A stretch of DNA of 64,000 nucleotides from Siphonodentalium dalli (GCA_032622095.1 CP136064.1:277971614-278035613), one strand, 5' to 3'. Positions 31,712-42,910 are shown, numbered from the stretch's first letter. Numbers and translations: made by a program. Notes: generated by a model not told the origin, from the sequence alone.

Positions 31712-32470
31712 TTAACTAGTTCGCTGCTAAATATCCTACATACACATATTAAAATGCGTATATATATTTCAACAAACAGAAAATTATTGAATTTTATCCT
31801 CGGAGTTGATAATTTGCTCTATTTTCTCAAATTTGACCCCCATCATATATATACATTTGTGATTATGTTATGAGCCTGGATGTCTCACTAGGCTATGGTT
31901 ATGAGCTTGGATGTCTCAATAGGCTATGGTTATGAGTCTGGATGTCTCATTAGGCTATGGCTATGCCTATGGGCCTGGATGTCTCATTAGCCATTAGACT
32001 ATGGTTATGGGTCTCGATGTCTCATTAGGCAATGATTATGAGTCTAGATGTCTCATTAGGCAATGGTTATGGGCCTGGATGTCTCATTAGGCTATGGTTA
32101 TGAGCCTGGTTGTCTGTTTGTCAAAGTAGGTTATCGATATGAGCCTGGATGTCTGATTAGGTTATGGTTATGAGCTTGGTTGTCGGCCGCCCTTCGGGCA
32201 AAACATTTGTAATTTTTCTCAAACTTTTCGCGATATAAAGTACCTTTTCTGACAATTTTATTGGTCGGCATCCATTCAAACTTCACAATGTCCCAATTTA
32301 ATTATATATGTAACAATATTTCTGAAATATTACCTGACAAACGCTATTTAAATTATTAAACTAAACAAGAGTTGACTAAACAAGACAGTGTCATTGCCAA
32401 AGCCCATATCTGGGCTTCCAGCACTCTTACATAGGGTCCAAATATGGGCTTTCAGCACTGAACCAGTTAA
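31712..32470. mobile_element. G element: TTAA-bounded insertion (751 bp) in the 49-bp satellite
   Basis: TTAA at 31712-31715 and 32467-32470. Joining the flanks at one TTAA restores the satellite unit exactly ('ggggctttaagccataac'). Ends TTAACTAGTTCGCTGCTAAA and, reversed, TTAACTGGTTCAGTGCTGAA form imperfect inverted repeats. Terminal bases are ACT rather than CCC, so it is a different TTAA family from C1-C3. No transposase ORF. Confidence 0.9.
31866..32185. repeat. 31-bp tandem repeat inside element G, about 10 copies
   Basis: Unit 'atgagcctggatgtctcatt' + 'aggctatggtt', with length and base variants. It lies wholly inside the inserted element. Confidence 0.9.
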
Positions 32471-33394
32471 GCCATAACGTTAGGATATCATTGTATTGAC
32501 TAATGCAGTGGGGCTTTAAGCCATAACGTTAGGATATCATTGTATTGACTGATGCAGTGGGGCTTTAAGCCATAACGTTAGGATATCATTGTATTGACTG
32601 ATGCAGTGGGGCTTTAAGCCATAACGTTAGGATATCATTGTATTGACTGATGCAGTGGGGCTTTAAGCCATAACGTTAGGATATCATTGTATTGACTGAT
32701 GCAGTGGGGCTTTAAGCCATAACGTTAGGATATCATTGTATTGACTGATGCAGTGGGGCTTTAAGCCATAACGTTAGGATATCATTGTATTGACTGATGC
32801 AGTGGGGCTTTAAGCCATAACGTTAGGATATCATTGTATTGACTGATGCAGTGGGGCTTTAAGCCATAACGTTAGGATATCATTGTATTGACTGATGCAG
32901 TGGGGCTTTAAGCCATAACGTTAGGATATCATTGTATTGACTGATGCAGTGTGGCTTTAAGCCATGACGTTAGGATATCATTGTATTGACTGATGCAGTG
33001 GGGCTTTAAGCCATGACGTTAGGATATCATTGTATTGACGGATGCAGTGGGGCTTTAAGCCATGACGTTAGGATATCATTGTATTGACGGATGCAGTGGG
33101 GCTTTAAGCCATGACGTTAGGATATCATTGTATTGACGGATGCAGTGGGGCTTTAAGCCATGATGTTAGGATATCATTGTATTGACGGATGCAGTGGGGC
33201 TTTAAGCCATGATGTTAGGATGTTAATAGACGAATCAAGACAACATGATATGTTGTGTTTCTCATGTTCCACATCAGTTAATACTCTTAAGAGTAGTTAT
33301 ATATTTCATTCAATTTAGTAGATTATAGTTCTTGATCCTGTCCATTAAGCCTAATATATGATTTTTCGTGTCTTGCTGTATATAAATGTTGCAG

Positions 33395-33610
33395 TAGAGT
33401 AATGTCATAAATAATCGAACCCTAAACCACAACAGAATTATGGGAAGTTTTTCAGGATTTAGTTGGAAATATGGCTTGCTGCCATTCATTGGAAAGCTCT
33501 TGGTGAGAGCTTTCCGATGAATGGCAGCAAGCCATATTTCTGACTAAATCCTGAAAAATTACCCATAATTCTGCTGTGGTTAAAGGGTCATATATTTCGG
33601 GCATAAATGT
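33395..33610. mobile_element. MITE A copy, diverged (about 214 bp)
   Basis: Left 'tagagtaatgtcataaataa', right end decayed to 'catatatttcgggcataaa'. Central arms pair well. One arm has 'ttgctgccattcattgg' and the other 'cgatgaatggcagcaag', sharing the 'gctgcc' variant. Confidence 0.75.
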
Positions 33611-33632
33611 GGCTTATATATATTCTAAATTA

Positions 33633-33970
33633 ACCCTGAAATTTAGTTCCAGGTCGAATATAAAATTGATTTAAATCTACCTCAACCAATCACCTGTACA
33701 TATGTGATATTTATCAGAGATGTAATCTTCAATCAGCTTTTCTTTAAAAAAAATCTTTTGTGCATTTTTATCTCTCATCATATCTATGATATTTACAAGT
33801 CTCGTTGTAATCTACTGATATCATTATAATCATGGGATTTACATTTTATCTTGCATCAGATCATTGATATGTACAGATATCATCGTAATGACGGGATGCA
33901 ATGGGGCTTTAAGTCGAGATGTTACGATATAAATAGACAAATCGAGAGGATGATATGTTGTGATCAATAT
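33633..33970. repeat. Unexpanded paralogue of the 30.72-33.28 kb locus
   Basis: Shares 'ttagttccagg.cgaatata', 'aaaattgattta', 'acctcaac.aatcacctgt', 'tatttatcagagatg.aatc', 'gatatcatcgtaatgacgg' and 'gatgatatgttgtg' with the larger locus. It has no C1 element, no 10-bp array and a single 49-bp satellite unit. Confidence 0.88.
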
Positions 33971-33983
33971 TTAATTGTTTTGT

Positions 33984-34160
33984 GCAGCTGTGCTAGCATT
34001 GATATCACAATCAAGTGAGGCCTCTCCAGGTGAATCGGACAGGATCAATATACCAACACAGGAAACAAATAAGCCATGCCGATCCTCTCAACTCGTCAAC
34101 ACTAAAGTATCTCCTTCGTTAGTGCCAGGTGTAGCATCCGTCGTGGGACAGTTCGATTGA
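33984..34160 (+). CDS. Possible terminal coding exon, unknown protein
   Basis: Not recognised. An open frame follows a splice-acceptor-like 'tttaattgttttgtgcag' ending at 33988 and runs to TGA at 34158-34160 in DNA clearly more GC-rich than its flanks. Read from the putative acceptor the peptide starts 'AVLALISQSSEASPGESDRI' and ends 'VVGQFD': Ser/Pro-rich, with no domain, cysteine pattern or membrane segment. If real it would be the last exon of a plus-strand gene whose upstream exons lie among repeats or outside the window. No poly(A) signal was firmly identified. It could equally be a chance frame. Confidence 0.22.
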   Translation, partial: AAVLALISQSSEASPGESDRINIPTQETNKPCRSSQLVNTKVSPSLVPGVASVVGQFD

Positions 34161-35140
34161 TTCCTAGACTGGGAGACTCTTAATGATTTAATATGTCATT
34201 CTGGTGTTTGTAGTGATGAGGCGAACCTTGGTGACTGGTCTGTTTGTTTCTGTTATTGGAATTAATCACGTCTGAATCACTTTAAAGAAAATCTGTTTTA
34301 ATTCTTCGAAGGGGGACAGTTTTGGGACTTTATTATAAAGATACCTGAATCATTTGGATGAAAATCTGTTTTAAATTCTTGAAATGTGAACCTAATTGTG
34401 CTAATGTTTTTTAGAGATCTGAATCATTTGGAAAAAATCTGGATTTCTATTCTTATTCATGAATAAAAAGTATTACTTTATCAAGAAAAATGATTATTGG
34501 TATCCGTGACTCAGTGTAAACTGTTAATGTCAGTTCACAACTTGTCAAGGTAAAATTGATTTGAGAGACACACCAGACCAGTAAAGATTTACAAGATATT
34601 TTCTTTAGTTATTTAATATTATTCTGATGTTTGATATACTGTTAACATCTGATAAGAGATGGCAGGTTGATATACCTAAAAAGGAATGAATTTCACGGGA
34701 CACTTTAAGAAAAAATTCTTAAACAGAATAACTACAAAGGTTTAATTCTGAAATAATTTAATGAACAGCGAACTTGAATAGGTGTGATCTATATTTCAGT
34801 ATTTTAACATACTGTACGTTGTATCATTTATCTGATCAAAGCAGGTCTATTTTCGCAGGTTGATATTCCTAATAAGGAACGACCTTCAGAGGACGTACAT
34901 TTCTCAGAAGAAAAAAAAAGTACTTGTATAAAACAAGGTCATGTAACAAGGCTCCTGAAAGGATTTTAATAAACAAGGACCTAGCTTTAATAGGCGTGAT
35001 CTCTACATCATTATTTTTACATCCTGCTGTATTGTATATCTGATATAGACAGGTATATATTCTCGCTGGAGTGTGACATTCTGTTGCTGGGACCATTATA
35101 CAGGCAGCAATTAATTCTAGACTAACATCAATCACCACTT
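34161..35140. repeat. Low-copy stretch with diverged local duplications
   Basis: Three loose copies of 'ctgaatca.tt..aaaatctg' lie at 34275-34440. A pair of roughly 195-bp units at about 34668-34860 and 34861-35055 shares 'cctaa.aaggaa', 'ataggtgtgatct'/'ataggcgtgatct', 'tttttaca'-like and 'caggt.tattttcgc' blocks. The similarity is old. No coding signal. Confidence 0.55.
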
Positions 35141-35399
35141 TACATTACCCTCGCTAATTACCGCAGCTAGTCACAGAAATAAGGAAGTTATCATTTAGGT
35201 TATTCATAGTAACTTATATGACATTTACCTTCCAAATATAGTCGACTAATTCATAATGTGACACGGATTCAGGAAATTGGACATTATCGGGTTCCTGCAG
35301 TGAAATTGTGTTTTAACTTCACAACGGATCAGGGACGGATATTACTTTCCTGAAGAATAAACGCATTGTCCTGCTGTTCTTGGAATATTATTTCTGACT

Positions 35400-35855
35400 T
35401 TTTTAAATAGAGACTTCCTGGTTGATTTAATGTCACTTTGACAATAGTGATAATGACGATGAGGATTATAGCAAAAGTTTCAACCAATCTTGGGAATAGA
35501 TCACCGAGGTAAATAAATTAATAAATTTTAACTTGATCAAATTTGTGTCATACTCCTCATGTAGTTTGTTGGTGTACAGTAATCACATTATTTATAACTT
35601 ATAGCTTGTGACATATGTGTCACGGTATCACAGCAGAGTTTTAAATTGTTTTTAAGTATCTCACAGATTTGTCTGAAGTATGAAGTAAGATGGTTTGATG
35701 CTTCATGGAAAAATATTCTGCGCTTTTTAAATAGCGACTTCCTGGTTGTTTTAACATCACATTGAGACTCGTGACAATGCGGATTATAACCAGTTTCAAC
35801 CAATCTTGGAAATAGATCACCGAGGTGAATTATGTTTAACTTAAATTGTGTCCTG
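35400..35855. repeat. Direct duplication of about 130 bp, copies 320 bp apart
   Basis: About 35403-35535 and 35726-35855 share 'agacttcctggttg', 'tttcaaccaatcttggga', 'aatagatcaccgaggt' and 'tttaactt'. Confidence 0.85.
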
Positions 35856-36042
35856 TACAGTAATGCCCTAAATAATCGACTCCTTTGGGTAATTTTTCAG
35901 GATTTAGTCGGAAATATGGCTTGTTGCCATTCACTGAGAGCTTTCCAATGAATGGCAATAAGCCATATTTCCGAAAAAATCCTGAAAAATTACCCATAAT
36001 TCTGCTGTGGTTTAGGAGTCAATTATTTAGGGCATTACTCTA
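35856..36042. mobile_element. MITE A copy (183 bp)
   Basis: TA on both sides. The left arm lacks 'ttaaccacagcagaattatg'. Both arms carry 'aatttttcagg'. Confidence 0.85.
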
Positions 36043-36273
36043 ATTTCCCCAAGATATAAATTAGTCTGAGGCTTGGTAATGTTACTGTAACTTGTAGCAT
36101 GTAGCACTGTATGGGTCTATGGGACACAAGTTTTTGATCATGTGTGTTTGTTTCCATGTTGTAAACAGCGAGGGCCAGTTTATTCCCCCAGTCCCCCCTC
36201 CATCAAATTTATATTAACGCTCCACTCACTGGGACTAGTATGTGTTTCTAACTGGGGTATTGGGGTGGGTATC

Positions 36274-36691
36274 TAGCCTGAGTTTAGTGTGCCTGTCATT
36301 TGCAGAATGAGGTCCCTAGAGGGTGAATTTAGTTATGCTATCCCACATAGCGGCCTAACATCACTAAATTCACTCTCTGGGAACCTCATTCTGCATGGCC
36401 TCATCTGTTATGGGAGACACAGATTCAGATTGAGCCCAAATGGTGAATATAAATGTTATGTACACCCATTGGGAACCTTGATTATGCAATGTGTCGTCTA
36501 CCAATTTGGGGATATGGAGAAACTAAACTAAAAAATAAATAGATTCTAAGTTTCTATAGAAATTTGATGATAAAGAAACTTTCCAGAAGAGACGAGGCCT
36601 AAGCAGCATGAGGTTCCTGGGGGGTGAATTTAGTGATACTAGTCTACTAGGCAGGATAGTGTCACTAAATTCACCCTCTGGGAATCTGCAG
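36274..36691. mobile_element. MITE B, long form, right outer end missing
   Basis: Left 'tagcctgagtttagtgtgcc', hairpin, standard middle ('cccattgggaaccttgatta', 'gagaaactaaactaaa'), second hairpin ending 'ctctgggaatctgca'. Confidence 0.8.
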
Positions 36692-37256
36692 TTCATGATT
36701 GGAAAGGAGTCCTAAAGTCACATAACATTCTACAGTGCCCAAGCACAGACAAATTGCATTTGTCCTTGAATATCCAGTGTATATCCATCAATATAATGTG
36801 ACCCCAATCTGTTTGCTGTCTCATGACGTTTTCTCAATATTCATATGGTGAGATTTATGTTTGCCCCACATATAGCGAAGTGGGATGAATTTAAATAACA
36901 TTTATCCTTTGTTGTGGGATCAGACTGAAGTTCTTATGTAAATTAAAGTAGTTGTTTTGTATATGGGTCAGATTTCACTTTCATCAAGATGTAAGTACTT
37001 TGGACAATTGTGGAATGGGTGCTAATTCATGTCATGGTGTGGAATGGGTGCTAATTCATGTCATGGTGTAATGTGTCTTCACTTAACTCAGTGATTGAAG
37101 TTATAACAGTAATTTCTTTACTTGTTTGAAAACATTCGGTTCACAAACCGGGGCGTAGTATCCTTCAAAGTGACGGTTTCGGACATTTCTAAGTGCAGCT
37201 CTGCCTGAGTCATTGTTACATTGTTGCAGGTTTGTACATAACAGATAATGGAACCT
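36692..37256. other. Low-copy stretch
   Basis: Apart from a 29-bp direct repeat ('ggtgctaattcatgtcatgg' twice at 37018-37068) nothing is recognised. Confidence 0.4.
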
Positions 37257-37423
37257 ACCTAAATCAAGCCTTGAAATAGGGTGTCTGTCATTTGCAGAAT
37301 GAGGTCCCCAGAGGGTGAATTTAGTGATGCTACCCCGCATAGCGGGCTAGCATCACCAAATTCACCCTCTGGGAACCTCATTCTGCAAATGACAGACACC
37401 CTATTTCAAGGCTTGACCTAAAT
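37257..37423. mobile_element. MITE B, single-hairpin form (151 bp), perfect 8-bp duplication
   Basis: Element 37265-37415, flanked by ACCTAAAT (37257-37264 and 37416-37423). Near-perfect foldback of terminus plus one hairpin module. This is the shortest complete B copy and shows the minimal mobile unit. Confidence 0.93.
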
Positions 37424-37424
37424 C

Positions 37425-37898
37425 CAAGCCTGAGTTTAGTGTGCCTGTAATTTGCAGAATGAGGTCATCAGAGGGTGAATTTAGTGACGCTATCCCACAC
37501 AGCCGGCTAGCATCACCAAATTCACCCACTGGGGACCTCATTCTGCATCATCTCATCTGCTATGGGAGACATAGACTCAGATTGAAGTTCCCAAATGGTG
37601 AATATTGTGATGTACACCCATTAGGAATCTCGATTATACAATGTGTCGTCTACAATGTGTCGTCTGCCAATTTGGGGATATAGAAAAACTAAACTAAAAA
37701 AAAATAGAATCTATGTGAAGAAGTTTCTATAGAAATTTGATAATAAAAAGAATTTTCCAGAGAAGATGAGGCCTAAGCAGAATGAGGTCCCCAGAGGGTG
37801 AATTTATTGATGTTAGTCCACTATGCGGGATAGCGTCACTAATTTCACCCTCTGGGGACCTTGTTCTGCAAATGACAGGTACACTAAACTCAGGCTTG
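37425..37898. mobile_element. MITE B, long form, complete (474 bp)
   Basis: CAAGCCTGAGTTTAGTGTGC to its complement; two hairpin modules and the full middle. It is one base from the short B copy on its left. Flanking 8-mers CCTAAATC / CTTAAATC differ at one position and are offset by one base. Confidence 0.88.
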
Positions 37899-38080
37899 GC
37901 TTAAATCTCATGGAAATCCCCAGGTAAGGGGCATTGAAAGCAACTAGCCCCAAGGGCATAGCATCTTCAAGGACCAATTAGCCCATATTTAACTAATAGA
38001 AAAGATATATTTGTTCTGATATGACAATATAACAAATGATGCTGATTTGGGTCACAATAAAAACATGGTTAGTTTGCAGT

Positions 38081-38119
38081 CCCCCCCCCAATCCCCCCCC
38101 CCCCCCCCCCCCCCCCCCC
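38081..38119. repeat. Poly(C) tracts, 9 and 27 nt
   Basis: C9, AAT, then C27. Confidence 0.95.
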
Positions 38120-38318
38120 GACCTGGTGGCCTCAAAAGGCACCTACCACAATTATTATATCCCTGTCTATTTTGATGTAAACTTAAATTTTTTTGTATGG
38201 CAATGCAGCAGGCATGTAAACAAATAATTGCACTTGGATCTGCTTGGATTTCAGTTTCATTTCGGTGCCAGTATGATCTAAAACTTAAAGTGACAAAACT
38301 CCAAAATATATCACTTAT

Positions 38319-39037
38319 CAGGAACCAGCCTGGAGGTTTCAAATTGGGATATGTACGTCTCCCTGTTTGGTTATTAAGGAGAAGTGACTGTTATCAGGGA
38401 GAATGGGTGAAGTTCAATTTACACCCCCCACATCACCCTTCTATGATCCCATAAGTATTATTCAACAAAGAGCACATGTATAAAACCAGTATAGTGAGTA
38501 AGAACTCCATCATAGCAGTTAATATACTTTAACCCTTTACCCAACAGAAGGGCCCTGTGCCAATGCATTCTCTTATATATGCGAGTCGACCATAGGTCGC
38601 CTCGCATATATAAGAGAATGCATTGGCTTAACACATTAAAAGTTATAAAATTGTTAAAGAATGTAAGAAAAAATGGTAAAAAGTGTTAAAAAAAGATTTT
38701 TTTTAGGCCAATGCATTCTCTTATATATGCGAGGCGACCTATGGTCGACTCGCATATATAAGAGAATGCATTGGCACAGGGCATAACTGTAACTATCACA
38801 ATGTGGTCAAGGAGCCGATTCCAATGATATCCATATTTGTATGGTTCTATTGAGACAGACCGAAGATATTTTAGGCTGTTGAAGCTTTATTTGGCCGGTT
38901 TTGGCCGGTTTGTTGGGTAAAGGGTTAAATATGCTGTTTGGATATATGCACACTGGTGTATGGGAGAGAAATCACTGCTTTCTATGACAAAAAAAGGGAG
39001 AAGATGTCTCCCAAGTCACCCTCTATGTTGGACCCTG
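38319..39037. mobile_element. H element (hAT-type), reverse orientation, carrying a C1 element
   Basis: Left CAGGAACCAGCCTGGAGG, right 'caccctctatgttggaccctg'. With C1 removed, the interior matches the 8.9 kb H copy in reverse ('accagtgtgcatatatccaaac', one strand; 'cttctatgatccca'). Flanking 8-mers TCACTTAT / TCATTTTC are only partly alike. Confidence 0.75.
38529..38928. mobile_element. C1 element (400 bp) nested in H
   Basis: TTAA 38529-38532 and 38925-38928, with both termini intact. It is reversed relative to the 30.7 kb copy. The H copy at 9.43 kb keeps the unoccupied equivalent site (aggataatttaagtatat). Two hairpin cores are present and well paired. Confidence 0.93.
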
Positions 39038-39330
39038 TCATTTTCCTTGATGAAAGTTCATTCCAACACTTCATACCTGCATATACAGCCTTCTAAAAAA
39101 TAACATTTTATTAAAATAATAATTTCTACCTAACTACCCACATAGAAAAATGTGGTAGGCTGACTGCAAATAAAGATATTTTTAATATTGGCCCAATCAG
39201 GTATTTTCCCCCCTCCCCCAACTTATCAATGTAAATTATGCATTTGTACAGGTTTCAGTCGAAGGCTGTGGGACTAGAGGTCTCACACATGCTCGCACTG
39301 TGACACACCTGAACTTAAGCAGGAAAGCAA
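39038..39330. other. Unassigned stretch
   Basis: Nothing recognised; C-rich 'cccccctcccccaac' at about 39209. Confidence 0.3.
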
Positions 39331-39755
39331 GAATTCATGCAGGAGGAAACTTTATAGAGTTTAGTCGAATGGACAAGAGTTCATGCATGCCCCCTGCTCC
39401 ACTGCGATGCTCCTGACCTTAACTTCCATGACTGGAGCTTCCTGAAATTTTGCGAAAACCCTGTGCCAATGCATCCTCGAGTCTCCCATAGCGAGCCTTG
39501 CATAATTAAGAGAATGCATTGGCCTAACAATATTTACTTTGACCTTGTTGTAGCCAGTGCATTCTCTTATAGATGTAAGGCTCCCTATGGGAGATTCGCA
39601 TATGAAAGAAAATGCACAGGATCTTTAATGCTGCACCAGCGCAGCTCCCATTTGAAAGGGTGTAGCAAGAAGCAAGAGATGATGATGAAACTTTATAGAG
39701 TTTTGTTGAATGCAATATTATGGGACTAGAGTTCATGCATATCCCCTGCTCTTCT
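39331..39755. repeat. Duplicated segment split by a C2 element
   Basis: 'gaaactttatagagttt' followed by 'agagttcatgcatgccccct' at about 39348-39404 recurs as 'gaaactttatagagttt' and 'agagttcatgcatatcccct' at 39688-39750. The C2 copy lies between. Confidence 0.7.
39419..39664. mobile_element. C2 element (about 246 bp), two-hairpin form
   Basis: TTAACTTCCATGACTGGAGC at the left, 'ttgcgaaaaccctgtgccaa', two hairpins around 'aacaatatttactttgacct', 'aggatctttaatgctgcacc' and 'tttgaaaggg' at the right (TTAA decayed to TGTA). Confidence 0.8.
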
Positions 39756-39770
39756 GTGTCTGAAACCAAG

Positions 39771-40012
39771 AGATGGTCATTCTGGATGGGTTAGCATTGG
39801 TTATATAAACGTTATGTTTTCCAGGTGTCCCATCTACATTCCACTGGTGATGGTCAGTCTGGATGGGTTAGCATTGGTTATATAAACGTTATGTTTTCCA
39901 GGTGTCCCATCTACATTCCACTGGTGATGGACAGTCTGGATGGGTTAGCATTGGTTATATAAATGTTATGTTTTCCAGGTGTCCCATCTACATTCCACTG
40001 GTGATGGACACC
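39771..40012. repeat. 77-bp tandem repeat, 3 copies
   Basis: Unit contains 'ggatgggttagcattggtta', 'tataaacgttatgttttcca' and 'ggtgtcccatctacattcca'. Copies differ by single bases (cat/cag, aacg/aatg). Confidence 0.95.
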
Positions 40013-40479
40013 TCCTTGTGGCCCACATAACCCGCCATATGGTAACAATCCCACTAATACACTATGATGATGAAACTTTATAGACTTTATGGTCTAACTG
40101 ATGCCAGGTTTGTTTGTATTGAGCTATCTCAATTTGTTACTTATATATAGCAGGTGTGTGGGTCATAAACATACAGATTGTGAGTAATGCAACCAAGTCA
40201 ATTCTAGGATACAGGGATCGTCTTGTCATGGGTCTCATGCATTCTGAGTGGGATTATGGGTAATCAAACCATTTAATATAATACCTGTCCCAGAAGGATG
40301 CAGATGTGCTAACACAAACAAACAGTTGTACGTTTTCTAATTAAAACATGACCCCATGGAACATATGTATAGGACTTTCACCAGAATGTTTTGATTCTTT
40401 TTACAGAACTCAGTTATGTTTAAATAATATTAAAAAATAATATTTTTCTACAAATGATGCTATTTTGCAGTTTTTCCAT
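40013..40479. other. Unassigned stretch
   Basis: Nothing recognised. Confidence 0.35.
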
Positions 40480-40650
40480 TGAAATAATATTGTGAACATT
40501 TCCCACAAATGAATAGGATTCCTTCTGCACTTTTCATTGTCTGTCCTATGCTCATATTTCCTGAACATCCCTCCAGATGAATAATAGACCCGTCCAGCGT
40601 ATACTTTTATAACTGAGTGGGAGAATCCATTTAGTTTTGAAGGGGTTAAG
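40480..40650. mobile_element. D element, right portion
   Basis: 'gtgaacatttcccacaaatg', 'ttccttctgcacttttc', 'ctccagatgaataatagacc', 'gagtgggagaatccatttag' and 'gaaggggttaa'. It ends in TTAA with an AAGGGG terminus, which identifies D as another TTAA family. Confidence 0.75.
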
Positions 40651-40762
40651 TGTCAGATTATGATAATATACCGTATATATTTCAACATATCTCAATTTTC
40701 ATTTGATCTCATTTTAACGATATACCTCTGTTGTTTCGCCAACTCAGCTCATTGTTCAGTTA

Positions 40763-41139
40763 TTAACCCTTTACCCAACAAACCGGCCAAAACCGGCCAA
40801 ATAAAGCTTCAACAGCCTAAAATATCTTCGGTCTGTCTCAATAGAACCATACAAATATGGGTATCATTGGAACCGGCTCATTGACCACATTGTGATGGTT
40901 ACAGTTATACCCTGTGCCTGTGACCATAGGTCGCCTCGCATATATAAGAGAATGCATTGGCCTAAAAAAAATCTTTTTTTAACACTTTTTACCATTTTTT
41001 CTTACATTCTTTAACAATTTTATAATTTTTAATGTGTTAAGCCAATGCATTCTCTTATATATGCGAGGCGACCTATGGTCGACTCGCATATATAAGAGAA
41101 TGCATTGGCACAGGGCCGTTCTGTTGGTTAAAGGGTTCA
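40763..41139. mobile_element. C1 element (377 bp)
   Basis: TTAA 40763-40766; right end 'ggttaaagggttca' (TTAA decayed to TTCA). The first hairpin has lost its left strand ('ccctgtgcctgtgaccatag'), so it no longer folds. The second hairpin core is intact. Confidence 0.9.
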
Positions 41140-41329
41140 TTGGAATGGTCTATTATTCACCTGGAGGCGTTTTCAGGAAAAAATAAGAAGACAACAGATA
41201 ATAAAAATACAGAAGGATCGAGTCCTGTTTATTGAAGGAAATGTTTAGATAATAAGTTCAACAATCTGGTATTATCTGAACATTTCCAATGGGAACTACT
41301 CCTCAATGAGTATTTAATTATAACCCCAT
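41140..41329. mobile_element. D element, reverse orientation, partial
   Basis: 'ggtctattattcacctggag', 'ggaaatgtttagataataag' and inverted partner, 'gggaactactcctcaatgag', 'tatttaatta'. The site used by MITE A at 10.1 kb is empty here. Confidence 0.7.
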
Positions 41330-41845
41330 CCCAAAAGATGGGGGTACACTTGATTACATGCATCCGTCTGTCTGTCCATCTGTCCAGCTAGCTGTGCAGC
41401 CGTCCGTCCATATATCTCAACCATGGGTGATTGGATCTCAATAAAATTTGGTATGCAGGTTTCACATCTGGAGGTCTTTCAAAAGAGGGTTCATTGACAT
41501 TGTTCACATTTTCCATTCAAGAGTTTATCTGAAAATGTTGGATTTCTGTCCGTCCGCTCATATATCTCAACCACGGGTTATCGGATCTCAATGCAATTTG
41601 GTATGCAGGTTTGGCATCAAAAGTGGGTTGACATTGTCCACATTTTCTGTTTAAGATTTATCCCTCGTTCTTTATCTGAAAATGTTGGATTTCCATCTGT
41701 CGTTCGTTAGAATTGTCAAGTAATTTGTTCGTTCATCACATTTCTTTTCACATTTTATTTGGTTTCCGACCTGCCCATATTTCAGTTTTCACCATGGAGG
41801 TATGCCAGAACCTGTGGTGCAACGTCGGGTTTCATATAGAAAGGG
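41330..41845. mobile_element. S-type element
   Basis: Left hairpin 'ccccatcccaaaagatgggg', then a CCGTCTGTCTGTCCATCTGT-like run and two to three diverged monomers with 'tatatctcaaccatgggtga', 'tcggatctcaatgcaatttg' and 'gtatgcaggtt'. Right 'ggtgcaacgtcggg'. Same plan as the 12.3 kb element but different monomer sequence. Confidence 0.6.
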
Positions 41846-42037
41846 TTAACCCTTTCATGTTGGGACCACCACTGGTGCAGCATTAAAGATCCTATGCCAG
41901 TGTATTCTCTTATATATGCAAGTCTCCATTAGGGAGCCTAGTATATATAAGAGAATGCACTGGCTGACAAGGACAAGGTAATGTATACTATTGTATATTT
42001 GTAAAGTTTCAAGAAGCTCCAGACATGACTGGGTTAA
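41846..42037. mobile_element. C2 element (192 bp), complete, one hairpin
   Basis: TTAA 41846-41849 and 42034-42037. 'ccctttcatgttgggacca', 'atcctatgccagtgtattct', hairpin, 'gctgacaaggacaaggtaat', 'tttcaagaagctccagacat' and 'gactgggttaa'. The left TTAA sits in the palindrome 'aaagggttaaccctttc'. Confidence 0.88.
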
Positions 42038-42559
42038 GTGGCCAAAACAAAAGATGGAATCAGCTCTAATGTCAACTCTGTGAACTCTTCTATGATAAAG
42101 TTTTCTGCTTGCTATCTCTGTGATTACATCTTAGTTTTCTGCTTGCTATCTCTGTGATTACATCTTAGTTTTCTGCTGGCTATCTCTGTGATTACATCTT
42201 AGTTTTCCTTCTTGTGCTTCATTTCACTTCTCAGACCCAGATCTCGTTAAGTTGCAGCCTTTTAACATTTGCCCTCATGATGTGAACTCTGGGTGTTTCT
42301 ACCAAAGTTTTATCACACAGAACTGACACCTGGGAAAAAAACTCTTCATCAGAATAAACACAGCTATCTCTTTCGCCACATATATTTAAAAACCTCAAAA
42401 GAGATTTTTAATGTTTCCTTGTTAATAGATTTTGAGCTTGAAAATTAGAACAGTTATCAGCTGAAAGATATATTCACCCTGACTAATCTAATAAACACCC
42501 TAAAAAGACCCTCAAGAGAGCATCAAAAAGATTTCTCCATCTGGAAGATAGCATCAACA
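42038..42559. repeat. Stretch with a short 43-bp triplet repeat
   Basis: 'gttttctgcttgctatctct' + 'gtgattacatctta' occurs three times at about 42102-42204. The rest is unassigned. Confidence 0.75.
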
Positions 42560-42910
42560 AATTATTTATGTTGAAGAAGAGTGTGCTATTCATAGAGGCA
42601 CAATTTACTGATAAGTGGATGTGGGTTAGTGGCTGCACAACCCAGTAGGGGGCTCTGTCAAGATTTATTCCTAGAAATATTATTTCCACAGATCTTAATT
42701 TCTTAGGAATGTTATGAAGACAGTTTCATGAAAAGTTTTGTTGATTAATTATCAACTACTTATGTAACAAGTTTGTTCTGATGTTTTTAGCTGTTTCAGC
42801 ACGAATAGTTTGTAGTTTTTACAAATTCATGATGTTGACAAATACCAGGATGAATTTCGCGAGTGTTCCATGATAAATCTCTTTTTATTAATCGAAAACA
42901 AAATTGGACT

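Larger units (their letters stand above)
31385..33225. repeat. 49-bp satellite, about 22 copies, interrupted
   Basis: Unit 'gttaggatatcattgtattg' + 'actgatgcagtggggcttta' + 'agccataac'. It runs 31385-31715 and 32467-33225; the gap is a TTAA-bounded insertion. Early units carry 'taatgacgg', middle units are near-identical, late units have 'catgacg' then 'catgatg', so variants are regionally ordered. One unexpanded unit is at 33.88 kb. Confidence 0.95.
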
